64,000 nucleotides of DNA from Exiguobacterium sp. Leaf196 (GCF_001423965.1 NZ_LMPV01000001.1:695908-759907), one strand, 5' to 3'. Positions 54,257-63,498 are shown, counted from the stretch's first letter. The notes: generated by a model not told the origin, from the sequence alone. Translations and numbers: made by a program.

Positions 54257-55171
54257 GTGAACAAGAATGCTTTGTTTCAACTAAGTATAGCTATGACTAT
54301 CTTTGGATCAATTGGCTTTTTTTCAACTTTTACAGGTCTTCCGGCAATTGAATTAGTGTGGGTTCGATGTATTTGTGCTGCTGTATTTCTTATAATGGCA
54401 TGGATCGTATCTGGACGCTTTAAAAGGGAAAAGTGGAATAGGAAAGAACTCATATACATTGCTTGTTGTGGTATTACGAATGTTTGTAATTGGGTGTTTC
54501 TTTTTAAAGCATTTGAGAGAACGTCCATTACAATTGCCATAACCTTATATCATCTAGCTCCTATTATTGTTCTTGTGATGGGTAGCCTTTTCTTTAAAGA
54601 AAAAAAGACGAAACTCATGTATGTATCTATGTTAGTTTGTTTTATTGGAACATTGAGTATTATAGGTACCGATGGTGTGCGGTTTGCTTCAGAAAGCTGG
54701 AGGGGTATCGTGTACAGCATCATCGCAGCATGTTTCTATGCAGCAACAATGCTGCTAGGAAAGAGTATTACAAAAACTAGTGTATATGCGACCACTTTTA
54801 TTCAAATGGTGATCGGTCTGATTGTGTTACTTCCATTCATTCATTTTAATAACTATCAAGCAATTGATACTTCTCAGTGGATGTACGTCACTGTAACCGG
54901 AGTTATTCATACAGGTATAGTTTATTTTCTGTTTTTCAATAGCATACGTCATTTACCAACAACAGTTGTCTCTTCTATGGTTTTTGTCGACCCTACAGTC
55001 GCTATTTTATTAGACGTTTTTTTCGGAAATGTGTATCTAAGGTGGCTACAGCTATTCGGTATATTGTGTATCTTCATCGGATTGTTTTATTCGCTTAAAG
55101 CAAGCAGTCATATTGCTAGTATCACTGAAGAGAACTATATTACTCGAACAGGAAAAGTAAGAAGGCAGTAA
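54257..55171 (+). CDS. DMT (EamA) family transporter
   Basis: A 304-residue protein with ten hydrophobic segments and two EamA repeats. The second repeat contains GVIHTGIVYFLFFNSIRHLP and FVDPTVAILLDV. Members export metabolites or amino acids. The GTG at 54257 has AAAAGGGG eight bases upstream; the ATG at 54230 has none. It lies 31 bases after the oxidoreductase gene and is probably co-transcribed with it. Confidence 0.85.
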   Translation: MNKNALFQLSIAMTIFGSIGFFSTFTGLPAIELVWVRCICAAVFLIMAWIVSGRFKREKWNRKELIYIACCGITNVCNWVFLFKAFERTSITIAITLYHLAPIIVLVMGSLFFKEKKTKLMYVSMLVCFIGTLSIIGTDGVRFASESWRGIVYSIIAACFYAATMLLGKSITKTSVYATTFIQMVIGLIVLLPFIHFNNYQAIDTSQWMYVTVTGVIHTGIVYFLFFNSIRHLPTTVVSSMVFVDPTVAILLDVFFGNVYLRWLQLFGILCIFIGLFYSLKASSHIASITEENYITRTGKVRRQ

Positions 55172-55552
55172 TCTATATTCTTTTAAGAACCATTCTTTCT
55201 TTTTGATTTAAATAATCCTAAGAGACCTATGAATGTATGCAGAAAATCTATTCCATAAAATTAGGAATAGATTTTTTGTTTATTTCTACAAACTTGACGT
55301 CATGTTGAAACAAAATCCTTCATCTTATCACTAAAGAATAGTTTTCAATTTTATATGGTAGTCATCTGACTAATTTATTATTTTAGGCAAAAAGATACAT
55401 ATGAAACCAAAAATAAATTATCCATTTAATAGAAAAGTTAGTGATTGAAACTTAATAAAGGAAAATATCGTATATATTAGTCGTATAATAACTTTTATGA
55501 AAACATAATGACTTACTAAACAAAACAAATACATTTGCCGGAGGGAACATCT
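55172..55552. other. Intergenic stretch with one terminator
   Basis: AT-rich, no gene-like frame. It holds the terminator of the transporter gene at 55243-55277 and presumably the promoter for the 55553 gene. Confidence 0.5.
55243..55277 (+). terminator. Terminator of the oxidoreductase-transporter operon
   Basis: AAAATCTATTCC pairs with GGAATAGATTTT, followed by TTT. A 12-bp stem with 9-base loop. Confidence 0.85.
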
Positions 55553-55810
55553 ATGGTATTAGCTTTCCTTGGCCATAGTATCGGATTCTTTTTATTAACG
55601 TTAGGCATCTATTTCATTCGGTCGAAGCATGCGTTGAAAACGCCTTTAGCAGGACACGGAGATAGCGTCGACACGGTGGATTCATTCGTACTCAGTATTA
55701 TTTTGTCGATTGGTGTTATCCTATTTTGTTCGTTGACCGTCAGACATTACGGTTACGTTTGTGTCTTAGGTGGTCTGTTCATTTTATACGCCGTCAGTGC
55801 AGCTTGGTGA
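55553..55810 (+). CDS. Small membrane protein, unknown
   Basis: An 85-residue protein with three hydrophobic segments (residues 1-22, 47-65, 68-85) and a polar loop with GHGDSVDTVD. GGAGGGAACATCT lies before the ATG at 55553. No family recognised. It precedes two WGR-like membrane proteins and may act with them. Confidence 0.65.
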   Translation: MVLAFLGHSIGFFLLTLGIYFIRSKHALKTPLAGHGDSVDTVDSFVLSIILSIGVILFCSLTVRHYGYVCVLGGLFILYAVSAAW

Positions 55811-55853
55811 GACCTAAAAGAAGTTAGAAAGCAAGATAAAGGGAGCTCAAATC

Positions 55854-56498
55854 ATGATTCAATTACTGAAACAAGTCGACGATCATGTGTATCACATCGT
55901 CTTTCACCAAGAAGGGCGTACTTTATTCTGCCGGGAAGGGGTTGCTCGAAAAGAGCAGGCGATTGATAGCGAGGACATGATGGAAACGAATGAGGAGTCC
56001 GCAACGAAGCGGATCGTCTTCAAAAGTCCCTTGCGCGCGTATCGTCAGAAAAAAGCATGGGTACGTGAAAAATTAGACGATGGATACATGCGATCACCTT
56101 TTGCTCTGTCTGAAGTGATGGATTTTCGTTCAGATCGACGGATCATAAAGTTGCGCATTTTAAGCGCTTTACTCGTCCTATTGAGTGGATTACTGACGCT
56201 GACCGATATCTTACCGATTCCGGGATACATAACACTCGTCGTTCTGATGCTTTTCTGGCCGATGCATCTCGAAGGGAAATCCGCGCATGTTCGCATGTAT
56301 CGATGGTCAGGAGCACTTTTCATGTTCGCATTAGCCGGCTCATCGAAAAACTATTTATCACCGATCAATCTCTCAATTAACGGAATGGTCTGTCTCATCT
56401 CAGGGTTCATTCTCCTGTTGTATGCGTCAGAACAATTACAGGAACTTGCGACGAAAGGAATCACATATCATGACGAATCAACAAACGAAGGTGATTGA
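55854..56498 (+). CDS. WGR-like domain membrane protein
   Basis: A 214-residue protein. Residues 1-80 carry the shared WGR-like pattern (LLKQVDDHVYHIVF, QEGRTLF, then a helix ending GYMRS). Residues 100-205 hold about four membrane segments. It resembles the 14526 gene in layout. It overlaps the next gene by 29 bases, so the two are translationally coupled. Function unknown. Confidence 0.7.
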   Translation: MIQLLKQVDDHVYHIVFHQEGRTLFCREGVARKEQAIDSEDMMETNEESATKRIVFKSPLRAYRQKKAWVREKLDDGYMRSPFALSEVMDFRSDRRIIKLRILSALLVLLSGLLTLTDILPIPGYITLVVLMLFWPMHLEGKSAHVRMYRWSGALFMFALAGSSKNYLSPINLSINGMVCLISGFILLLYASEQLQELATKGITYHDESTNEGD

Positions 56499-57153
56499 AC
56501 TCAAACGCGACAATGGTCAAACGACCGATTACTGGGTCAGTTACTGGATGGGGCGCACGCTGTATCAAGTATCCGTACAAGAACAAGCGGATGGTCAAAC
56601 GGATGAAGGGGAGGTTGTCAAAGAACGTTTTCCGTTCTATTTCGGAATGAAAAAGCGGATGCTCGAGTTAGCAGAAGAGAAAGAAGCACTTGGTTTTAGA
56701 CTTTTGACCGAAGAGGAAAAAGCAACGCCTGTCATCGAGGAAGAAGAACCGACGCTCGATCCTGCTTTCTTTAAGCCAGCTATTCGTTATGCCTGGTGGA
56801 TGCTTGGTCTCGGAATCCTCCTGTTTCTCCTGCCTTCACCGATCCTAAACGGACTCGCGTTTGGACTCGGCTTATTCGTCTGGTATGAGACGTTTGGACA
56901 AGCCGGAATGCCGCGCAACTACCAGAGATATTTCCACGGGATGTTAGCTGGATTGACGATTTTACAGGTGTTATCTGCGATTGAGTTGGAACGATTTGCT
57001 CAACCGTATTATGCGACGATTTGTGTGATATCAGCAGTCGTGTTGGTTTTTCTCGTCGTCCAATATCGTTTGGAAGAAACCGATCACATCGGTCAGGAGA
57101 AAAGTGTTCGAGTTAGGAAAATGAAGGACTATCCGGATGACTTAGATCTTTAA
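56470..57153 (+). CDS. WGR-like domain membrane protein
   Basis: A 227-residue protein. Residues 1-80 show the same N-terminal pattern (VIELKRDNGQTTDYWVSY, MGRTLY, a helix ending LGFRLL). Residues 105-190 are four hydrophobic segments, then a charged tail. I use the ATG at 56470 behind AAAGGAA; the longer frame from 56422 lies inside the preceding gene. Function unknown. Confidence 0.7.
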   Translation: MTNQQTKVIELKRDNGQTTDYWVSYWMGRTLYQVSVQEQADGQTDEGEVVKERFPFYFGMKKRMLELAEEKEALGFRLLTEEEKATPVIEEEEPTLDPAFFKPAIRYAWWMLGLGILLFLLPSPILNGLAFGLGLFVWYETFGQAGMPRNYQRYFHGMLAGLTILQVLSAIELERFAQPYYATICVISAVVLVFLVVQYRLEETDHIGQEKSVRVRKMKDYPDDLDL

Positions 57154-57253
57154 AAACGTATTCACTTAACTTTCGGAAGACTGGAAGACTTTTTGATGCT
57201 GTAAAATATAGGCATCACTTAAATCATTTTAGTCAGTCTATTGTAAGAAACAT

Positions 57254-57452
57254 ATGGATGTCATACCAAATGATCAATATACTTTAGAACTGATTTTACT
57301 TGTCTGGGCGATTGGTGCACTCGTCAATCATCATTACGCAAGCGCGAAACACATTTGGTGTTTATTCCTTTGTGGAGATATTTTTGATTCTTAAGATTTT
57401 ATTACTTGTTGTTCTTTTGATTGCCAAATGCAAAAAAATAATGGTCTCTTAA
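57254..57452 (+). pseudogene. Frameshifted small membrane protein
   Basis: The ATG frame reads MDVIPNDQYTLELILLVWAI, continues to CLFLCGDIF and stops at 57394. In the next frame, from the same five-T tract near 57380, it continues FLILKILLLVVLLIAKCKK to a stop at 57452. Restoring one T would give a protein of about 66 residues with two membrane segments. The ribosome site is weak. A terminator follows. Confidence 0.5.
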
Positions 57453-57781
57453 GTAGTAAAGGAAGGTCAGTTAGCACTCATACATAAAGATTTAGTTAAC
57501 ATAATGAAGTAGGAGACAGTATGATCCGTTTCCTACTTTTTTTGTAATTATGCAATCGATTGCATTCGTATTCTTATTTAACATCCAGGAAAAGGAATTA
57601 TATTTCTTGCAAAAAACTAGTTTTTATTTCTTAGGATTTATGTAAAAATAGAAAACAATAAACTGAGAGAATTTTTTGAAAAGTGAGCGACCAGATCATT
57701 CATCGTTTTGGAATGAGAGAGAGAAGTCATCATTTTTCGAATTCTAAATATCTTATTTTTTGAAAGCCTGGAGGGGAATGT
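57453..57781. other. Intergenic stretch upstream of sstT
   Basis: AT-rich, no gene seen. It holds the terminator at 57507-57543 and the region that must carry the sstT promoter. No riboswitch-like structure was recognised by eye. Confidence 0.5.
57507..57543 (+). terminator. Terminator
   Basis: AAGTAGGA pairs with TCCTACTT around a 16-base loop, then a T-run of seven. Confidence 0.8.
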
Positions 57782-59053
57782 ATGAAATTGTTGAAGATGT
57801 GGAACCAAATCAGTTTAGTGAAACAAATCGCGATCGGCTTAGTTATTGGTATTATTTTAGCTGTCACGATTCCTGAAGTAGCGAGTTCATTGACCATCTT
57901 TGGAACATTATTTGTCTCCTCACTAAAGGCAGTCGCGCCGATTTTGGTCTTTTTCCTAGTCATGGCTTCGATTGTGCAACATAAAAAGGGACAGCAAACG
58001 AACATGAAATCAATCATCTTCTTATACCTGCTCGGTACTTTTTTAGCGGGTGCGATTGCGGTCATCGTTAGTTTCTTGTTCCCGGTTTCGATAACATTGA
58101 CAGAGAGCACAGAAAAGCTGACAGCTCCTGGGAATGCCATCGAAGTCCTGAAGACGCTTGTCTTGAACATGGTCGATAACCCCGTCAATGCATTAGTCCA
58201 AGCGAACTACATCGGCATTCTGACGTGGGCGATCATCTTAGGATTAGCGCTTAAAAATGCGTCGGATTCTACAAAAACGTTCATCTCGAACTTCTCAGAT
58301 GCACTTGCGAAAATGGTTGGATGGATCATTAAGCTTGCTCCGCTCGGTATCATGGGGCTTGTCATCGGTTCGATTACGGAGAACGGTCTCTCGTCACTTC
58401 TTGACTATGTGAGCCTGCTAGGGTTACTGATCGGGACGATGCTTGTCGTTGCACTGATCGTTAATCCATTGATCGTCTATATCAACGTCCGTCAAAATCC
58501 GTATCCGCTCGTTTTCAAATGTTTACGCGAAAGCGGCATCACGGCATTCTTTACTCGTAGTTCGGCTGCGAACATTCCGGTCAACATGGAACTATCGAAA
58601 AAGCTTGGACTTGATAAAGAGACGTACGGCATCTCGATTCCGCTTGGTGCAACAATTAACATGGCAGGGGCTGCAATCACGATTTCCGTCTTGACGCTTG
58701 CTGCGGTAAACACACTCGGTATTCAAGTTGATCTTCCAACAGCCATCATTTTAAGTGTCCTCGCTGCCGTCTGTGCGTGTGGTGCCTCTGGTGTTGCTGG
58801 TGGATCGCTTCTCTTGATTCCACTCGCGTGTAGCTTATTCGGGATTCCGAATGACGTTGCGATGCAAGTCGTTGCTGTCGGATTTGTCATCGGTGTGTTG
58901 CAAGATTCATTTGAGACAGCATTAAACTCGTCGACAGATGTCTTGTTCACTGCGACAGCTGAATATCGAAAACGGTTGAAAGAAGGCGAACACCTCTCGA
59001 TTAATCGTCAATCGATGAATGAGGAAGTAGCAGAAAAAGTCGTTAACGGCTGA
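57782..59053 (+). CDS. sstT: Serine/threonine:sodium symporter SstT
   Basis: A 423-residue transporter of the dicarboxylate/amino acid:cation symporter family. It fits Sst[19 protein letters not shown] at the start, [12 protein letters not shown] near residue 255 and the binding motif [13 protein letters not shown] near 290, then [10 protein letters not shown] near 335. SstT imports serine and threonine with sodium. TGGAGGGG precedes the ATG. Single-gene unit with its own terminator. Confidence 0.93.
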   Translation: MKLLKMWNQISLVKQIAIGLVIGIILAVTIPEVASSLTIFGTLFVSSLKAVAPILVFFLVMASIVQHKKGQQTNMKSIIFLYLLGTFLAGAIAVIVSFLFPVSITLTESTEKLTAPGNAIEVLKTLVLNMVDNPVNALVQANYIGILTWAIILGLALKNASDSTKTFISNFSDALAKMVGWIIKLAPLGIMGLVIGSITENGLSSLLDYVSLLGLLIGTMLVVALIVNPLIVYINVRQNPYPLVFKCLRESGITAFFTRSSAANIPVNMELSKKLGLDKETYGISIPLGATINMAGAAITISVLTLAAVNTLGIQVDLPTAIILSVLAAVCACGASGVAGGSLLLIPLACSLFGIPNDVAMQVVAVGFVIGVLQDSFETALNSSTDVLFTATAEYRKRLKEGEHLSINRQSMNEEVAEKVVNG

Positions 59054-59073
59054 TCAGATTCGCTATTATCTTA

Positions 59074-59111
59074 ATAAGAAAAGGCATCCCAGTTGAGGAT
59101 GCCTTTTCTTA
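59074..59111 (+). terminator. Terminator of sstT
   Basis: TAAGAAAAGGCATCC pairs with GGATGCCTTTTCTTA, 7-base loop. The T-run on the plus side is part of the stem. Confidence 0.88.
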
Positions 59112-59166
59112 TAGACAACCCTCGTTTCGTGATTGAAATAAGGGGTTTCTACAAGTTGTAATCCAT

Positions 59167-59553
59167 TTAACCTTCTCCTAAAGCAACGTATTTTTTTAAT
59201 TTCCCTTTAAAACTCACCAAAAGAATTTCATTCCTTTCTTTCGTAGAGTATATGACGGTACCCTTTGAGAGCTTCGTAGCAGTTCCATTATCAAAATCGT
59301 ATTGATCAGAACTCATTTTCTTGATTTCTCCGACTTTTTTACTCTTAGTGACTTCTGTTTTCTCTGCCCATTTTACATCTGATTTGTAGATCGTATCATT
59401 TAGTTGAAAAATGTCAGCAGTAGAATCTTCTCCTAATACGTCTAGTGCTGTCGGTTTTTCACTTGTATATTGCATTTTCACTTCATTACTACAAGCAGCT
59501 AACGGCCATACAGTTATAATTGAGAGAGCGCATAACAAAACGATTCTTTTCAT
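59167..59553 (-). CDS. Small lipoprotein, unknown
   Basis: A 128-residue protein with signal peptide and lipobox LAACS. The mature part is Lys/Glu-rich with a beta-like tail (KGTVIYSTKERNEILLVSF). No family recognised. Its ATG overlaps the stop of a small upstream frame (ATGA), suggesting coupling. Confidence 0.72.
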   Translation of the reverse strand: MKRIVLLCALSIITVWPLAACSNEVKMQYTSEKPTALDVLGEDSTADIFQLNDTIYKSDVKWAEKTEVTKSKKVGEIKKMSSDQYDFDNGTATKLSKGTVIYSTKERNEILLVSFKGKLKKYVALGEG

Positions 59554-59726
59554 GACATAACCTCTTTCCCGTTTTTGTATGTTACTCCATGTCGACCATT
59601 TAACAACGGACTATCGGCAAAACAGGTCACAGGTTTCTGTTGTTCCATTCGTTTTAAATCCTGTCCGATGTATGCCCATCTGCTCACAAAACAGTCGAAG
59701 TGGGGCTCACCCGTGACACGCGCGTT
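59550..59726 (-). other. Coding-like frame coupled to the lipoprotein gene
   Basis: The reverse strand reads VTGEPHFDCFVSRWAYIGQD, LKRMEQQKPVTCFADSPL and a tail ending KEVMS before a TGA that overlaps the lipoprotein ATG. It looks protein-like throughout. A stop lies just upstream and no good start is visible; a GTG at 59687 (45 residues) is possible but has no ribosome site. It may be the tail of a frameshifted gene. Confidence 0.4.
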
Positions 59727-59757
59727 TCAGGAAATCGTCTTGGAACAATTCTTGAAG

Positions 59758-60009
59758 TCAGAGTGAATCAATTATCTCTACCCAGACTTGATAATAGATC
59801 TCTTGATCGAGGTGGACCGTTGCCGAACGTACACGATAGTCTAGATTTTCCGCTAAATAAAAAGCAAGAATCGATGCGACTTTAAAGTCAGGGGTGCAAT
59901 AACCAGTGATTGAACGACCATGGATCTCATTCGTGATCGACTCCGCCCAAACTTCGGCTTCACGGAATGTCTCGAACTGAAGCATCTCTTCCTTCCAACG
60001 AATCGACAT
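59758..60009 (-). CDS. Small orphan protein
   Basis: An 83-residue acidic soluble protein behind GAGGAGGACATAAAG. No family recognised. Features: a helical first third (EEMLQFETFREAEVWAESI) and a beta-rich rest. It may be the first gene of a unit with the 59550 frame and the lipoprotein gene. Confidence 0.6.
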   Translation of the reverse strand: MSIRWKEEMLQFETFREAEVWAESITNEIHGRSITGYCTPDFKVASILAFYLAENLDYRVRSATVHLDQEIYYQVWVEIIDSL

Positions 60010-60086
60010 CTTTATGTCCTCCTCTACTGTAGTTAATGTTAGTATATGGAAGAAATAGTATGTTGTTCAAGGGGGGAACGTCAGCC

Positions 60087-61361
60087 ATGAGTCGTTTTGG
60101 AATGCATCAGGAAGCAATCAATCCGCCGCTCGGTGCTGCCTTCATCGGTTATCACCGAGAAGTCGGTATCGTAAGCATACACGATCCGCTATATGTCACA
60201 GCGAGTATCTTCGAAAGCGAGCAGACGACATCGATCTTCGTCAGCATCGACAACATCGGCATGCTCGTCGCCGATACGGATGTCATCCGTGAAGGCATTG
60301 TGGACCAGCTGGACATATCGAAGGAACAGATCATAGTCGTTTACACGCATACGCATTCGGGACCAGCGACAGCAGGAAACGAACCGTTGACCGTCGCCTA
60401 TAAAACGATTTTGACGCAACAAGCGATTGTATCTGCGGTCAAAGCAAGCGAAGTGATGCAGACGGTCGAGATTGGTTGGGGTGTGACGTCTGGAAAACTC
60501 GGCGTCAACCGACGGGAGAAAATAAATGATCAGGCGGTAATGGGAACGGATCCGCTTGGGGTGACGGATGACCGAATCGGGACCCTGTTAGTTCGCCGTG
60601 CCGATGATGCGTGTCTCGTCGGTGCCTTCGTTTTCTGTACAGCGCATCCGAACGTCTTGAAATCAGACAGTGTCGTCTTATCCGGTGATTATCCGGGTGT
60701 CGCTCGAACGCTACTCGAACAGGCACTCGGCTGTCCGGTCGTGATCGTCCAAGGCGCGACGGGAAACATCAATGCGAAATATCGTGGTGACATAGAGAGT
60801 CTTCAAAAAATGGCGTTTACTTTAAGTGGTCATGTCTTGACGACGATTCCAGCCGTGTCGTTTCAACCGTTAACGCACCACCGGATTCAGTCATGCATTC
60901 ATCCGATGCGCTTAACAGAAGTACCGGCTATGAACGTATTACGAGACATGGCGGATTACGCTGAACAGACATGGGGCGTCAGTGCAGCACGCTGGTTGGC
61001 ATACGTTCAGGAACGATTGGGAAAAACACTTACCATCCCAGTCGAAATTCAATTGTTTGAACTAAATGAAGGTTCGTTCTCAGGCATCCCGATGGAGCCG
61101 TTCTGTGAGACAGCGCTACAGATAAAGCAAACCCGTCAAACGGAATTCGCTTTTTTCGGAGGCTATACGAACGGTTATATTGGTTATTTGCCGACAGCGG
61201 AAGAACATCCGTATGGTGGGTACGAAGTGGCAATCAATCCCGTCGTCTACGGTCCGCTGACTGGTCTTTGGATGCCACCTGTACCGGAAACGGCAAACGA
61301 CATCGTGCATCGTATCCGACAACTCTATGAAACGAACAACAACCCGGCTTCTCTCGTCTGA
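60087..61361 (+). CDS. Neutral/alkaline ceramidase-like N-terminal domain hydrolase
   Basis: A 424-residue protein resembling the N-terminal catalytic domain of neutral/alkaline non-lysosomal ceramidases. Visible are VYTHTHSGPATAG near residue 90 and FCTAHPNVL, LSGDYPG near 190, carrying the His residues expected for zinc. No signal peptide is present, and the C-terminal domain of true ceramidases is missing. The substrate is therefore unclear. The ATG at 60087 lies behind AAGGGGGG. Confidence 0.75.
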   Translation: MSRFGMHQEAINPPLGAAFIGYHREVGIVSIHDPLYVTASIFESEQTTSIFVSIDNIGMLVADTDVIREGIVDQLDISKEQIIVVYTHTHSGPATAGNEPLTVAYKTILTQQAIVSAVKASEVMQTVEIGWGVTSGKLGVNRREKINDQAVMGTDPLGVTDDRIGTLLVRRADDACLVGAFVFCTAHPNVLKSDSVVLSGDYPGVARTLLEQALGCPVVIVQGATGNINAKYRGDIESLQKMAFTLSGHVLTTIPAVSFQPLTHHRIQSCIHPMRLTEVPAMNVLRDMADYAEQTWGVSAARWLAYVQERLGKTLTIPVEIQLFELNEGSFSGIPMEPFCETALQIKQTRQTEFAFFGGYTNGYIGYLPTAEEHPYGGYEVAINPVVYGPLTGLWMPPVPETANDIVHRIRQLYETNNNPASLV

Positions 61362-61375
61362 GAGGCCGGGTTGTT
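61338..61375. terminator. Hairpin overlapping the end of the hydrolase gene
   Basis: AACAACCCGGC pairs with GCCGGGTTGTT around the stop codon. No T-run on the plus side; it lies between convergent genes. Confidence 0.6.
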
Positions 61376-61379
61376 ATGA

Positions 61380-61484
61380 TTACGAATTGATTTTTTTGAT
61401 GATCCAGAATAAAGCGAAAACAAATCCGCATGTTAGGAAGATGAATAAAAAGAGCAGAATGAGTAAGTTAGAGATTTGTAACAT
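61380..61484 (-). CDS. 34-residue membrane peptide
   Basis: A 34-residue protein made of one membrane segment (LLILLFLFIFLTCGFVFALF) and a basic tail KKINS. GGAGGTC precedes the ATG at ideal distance, which makes it a credible small gene. Function unknown. Confidence 0.6.
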   Translation of the reverse strand: MLQISNLLILLFLFIFLTCGFVFALFWIIKKINS

Positions 61485-61660
61485 TTAAGACCTCCATAAA
61501 TAGGTACAGCTAGATTTTCGAACTTTTCGAATAGTAATAGAGTAACATAGTAATTAACAAAATATAGGGAAATAGGTTGTTGTTTTAGATATTTCTTAAT
61601 TTATTTACTTATTATATAAAAATAAGTTATTTTATTACATTTAAAAAGAGGGGGAATATC

Positions 61661-61909
61661 ATGATCATCAAAAGATTTATTCTTAGTTTTGTCATCACTT
61701 ATTTATTCCTCAGTTTGCTTTTATCCTTTAGCATCGGATATACGATTGATTGGATTCCCGAAGCAACTTTGACTCAAAAGATAAAAGGGTACGTCATTGA
61801 AGGGTTCACTCGTTTTAATATTATAAAGCTTTTGATTGCTGCAGGTGGAGGTACTGGGTACGGCCTACTCTACCTAAAACCAGGATCACCGAGTTCTCCA
61901 AAGCGTTGA
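61661..61909 (+). CDS. Small membrane protein, unknown
   Basis: An 82-residue protein with two membrane segments (residues 5-28 and 52-72) and a proline-rich end. GAGGGGG precedes the ATG. No family recognised. It lies 80 bases before the next lipoprotein gene. Confidence 0.65.
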   Translation: MIIKRFILSFVITYLFLSLLLSFSIGYTIDWIPEATLTQKIKGYVIEGFTRFNIIKLLIAAGGGTGYGLLYLKPGSPSSPKR

Positions 61910-61988
61910 TTTCCTTTATTTTGAAACTTTTCTTTGTGTGATTCGTTTATAAGGATTAGAACAAGTCAACGTATTGGGGGAAATAAAA

Positions 61989-62468
61989 ATGAAAAAGACA
62001 GTTGGTGCAATCATTTTAGCGAGCGGCATGTTGATACTCGGTGGTTGCGGAACAGCAGCAACGCAAACCGATTTATTTGAGCAACAAGGTACATATCTTG
62101 GCGATAACAGTAACGTGCGCGACATCGTTCAACAACTACCTCACGGTGATCATTTAAAGAAGATGGAACTGTCGACAAAGGAAAAGCCGTATCAACTGAC
62201 GTTGTGTTACGGTGGGTATACAGAAGGACAGGTCGAACAAAAAAGTACTCGTACAGCAATCTATAATGCGACGGCACTGTTCACACTGATTCCGAACGTC
62301 GATCAAGTCAACATGACGATCGAAGATGCTTCGTATCACTTCACGAAACAAGAGCTACGCGATTGGTATGGAAAGGACTTTACAACTTACAATAATGAAA
62401 AAGCCTTAAAGGCATTCACGAAGCCTTTTATTGAGGATGAACGGAAAGTAAAAGAAATACTAAATTGA
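61989..62468 (+). CDS. DUF4825-like lipoprotein
   Basis: A 159-residue lipoprotein with signal peptide and lipobox LGGC. The segment YLGDNSNVRDIVQQLPHGD followed by LTLCYGGY fits DUF4825 proteins, found in Bacillales with unknown function. I chose the ATG at 61989; the upstream TTG at 61974 lies on the GGGGG ribosome site. Confidence 0.75.
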   Translation: MKKTVGAIILASGMLILGGCGTAATQTDLFEQQGTYLGDNSNVRDIVQQLPHGDHLKKMELSTKEKPYQLTLCYGGYTEGQVEQKSTRTAIYNATALFTLIPNVDQVNMTIEDASYHFTKQELRDWYGKDFTTYNNEKALKAFTKPFIEDERKVKEILN

Positions 62469-62472
62469 AACG

Positions 62473-62514
62473 AAAAGTGGAAGTAGATGAATTGTTCATC
62501 ACTTCCACTTTTTT
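62473..62514. terminator. Bidirectional terminator
   Basis: AAAAGTGGAAGTAGATGAA pairs with TTCATCACTTCCACTTTT (one bulge), T-runs on both strands. It separates the lipoprotein gene from the convergent TerC-like gene. Confidence 0.9.
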
Positions 62515-62522
62515 GATATTGA

Positions 62523-63428
62523 TTATTTTCCCGGCTTCGTCTTGTAGAAGCTGTAGAAGACACTGATCAGGATGACGAGGACGATCGTACCGAGCGACAT
62601 CCAGATTGGCATTTTGTAGACGTCACTGAAAATCATCTTCGCTCCGATGAAGACGAGCATGAAGCTTAAACCGTGTTTCAAGTAGTAGAAACGATCAATC
62701 AAGTTCGCGAGGACGAAGTAGAGACTACGAAGTCCAAGGATTGCCATGATGTTCGCATAGAAGATGATGAACGGATCACGCGAGTACGCGAAGCTTGCAG
62801 CGACTGAGTCGACGGCGAAAACGATATCTGATACTTCGATGAAGAGTAGGGTGATCAAGAGAGGCGTGAAGAACAACTTCCCATCAATTCGTTTTGCGAA
62901 CTTACCAGACGAGATGTCTTGTGTGATTGGTAAACGTTTCTCTAACCAACGAATCGTTCTGTTGTCTTCGAGCGACGTCTCTTGACCGATGTTCTTGTAC
63001 ATCATCCAACCTGTGTAGACGAGGAACGCTCCGAAGATGTAGTACACCCAAGCGAAGTTCTCAAGTAGCGAGACACCAGCGACGATGAAGATGACGCGGA
63101 AGAAGATTGCACCGAGAATACCCCAGAACAAGACTTTGTGCTGGTACTTCAATGGAATTGCGAAGTACGCGAAGACGAGTGAGAAGACGAAGACGTTATC
63201 GATCGCGAGAGCCTTCTCAATGAAGTACACGCTCGTATATTCGACAGCAGCGGCGCTACCTTGATCAATATAGAGCCAGCCTCCGAAGGCGACAGCGATC
63301 GCGATCCAAACGAACGTCCACGTCCACGCCTCCCGAAGCGAAACTTCATGTGCCTTGCGATGAAAGACTCCAAGGTCAAGGGCGAGCATGATGAAAACGA
63401 TGGCTAGAAAAGCAATGAGTAGTGTCAA
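62523..63428 (-). CDS. TerC/Alx-like membrane protein
   Basis: A 301-residue protein with about eight membrane segments. The TerC family acidic motifs are visible: EKALAIDNVFVFSLVF near residue 80 and EVSDIVFAVDSVAA near 200. Family members handle manganese export and metalation of secreted enzymes. I chose the TTG start at 63428 behind AAAGGAGG; the longer frame from 63533 would include the promoter. The short leader has no sign of the manganese riboswitch often seen before such genes. Confidence 0.88.
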   Translation of the reverse strand: MTLLIAFLAIVFIMLALDLGVFHRKAHEVSLREAWTWTFVWIAIAVAFGGWLYIDQGSAAAVEYTSVYFIEKALAIDNVFVFSLVFAYFAIPLKYQHKVLFWGILGAIFFRVIFIVAGVSLLENFAWVYYIFGAFLVYTGWMMYKNIGQETSLEDNRTIRWLEKRLPITQDISSGKFAKRIDGKLFFTPLLITLLFIEVSDIVFAVDSVAASFAYSRDPFIIFYANIMAILGLRSLYFVLANLIDRFYYLKHGLSFMLVFIGAKMIFSDVYKMPIWMSLGTIVLVILISVFYSFYKTKPGK

Positions 63429-63468
63429 CAGCGCTTCCTCCTTTAAAGTAATTTGTTTTCTTGAATTT

Positions 63469-63498
63469 ATTATAAGTTCATAAGAACTCGAAAGTAAA
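63469..63498 (-). promoter_or_regulatory. SigA-type promoter of the TerC-like gene
   Basis: On the reverse strand TTTACT, 18-base spacer, TATAAT, about 40 bases upstream of the TTG start. Confidence 0.65.

Noticed and set aside
59575-59766. 63-codon plus-strand frame
   Set aside because: No ribosome site; the opposite strand reads more like protein.
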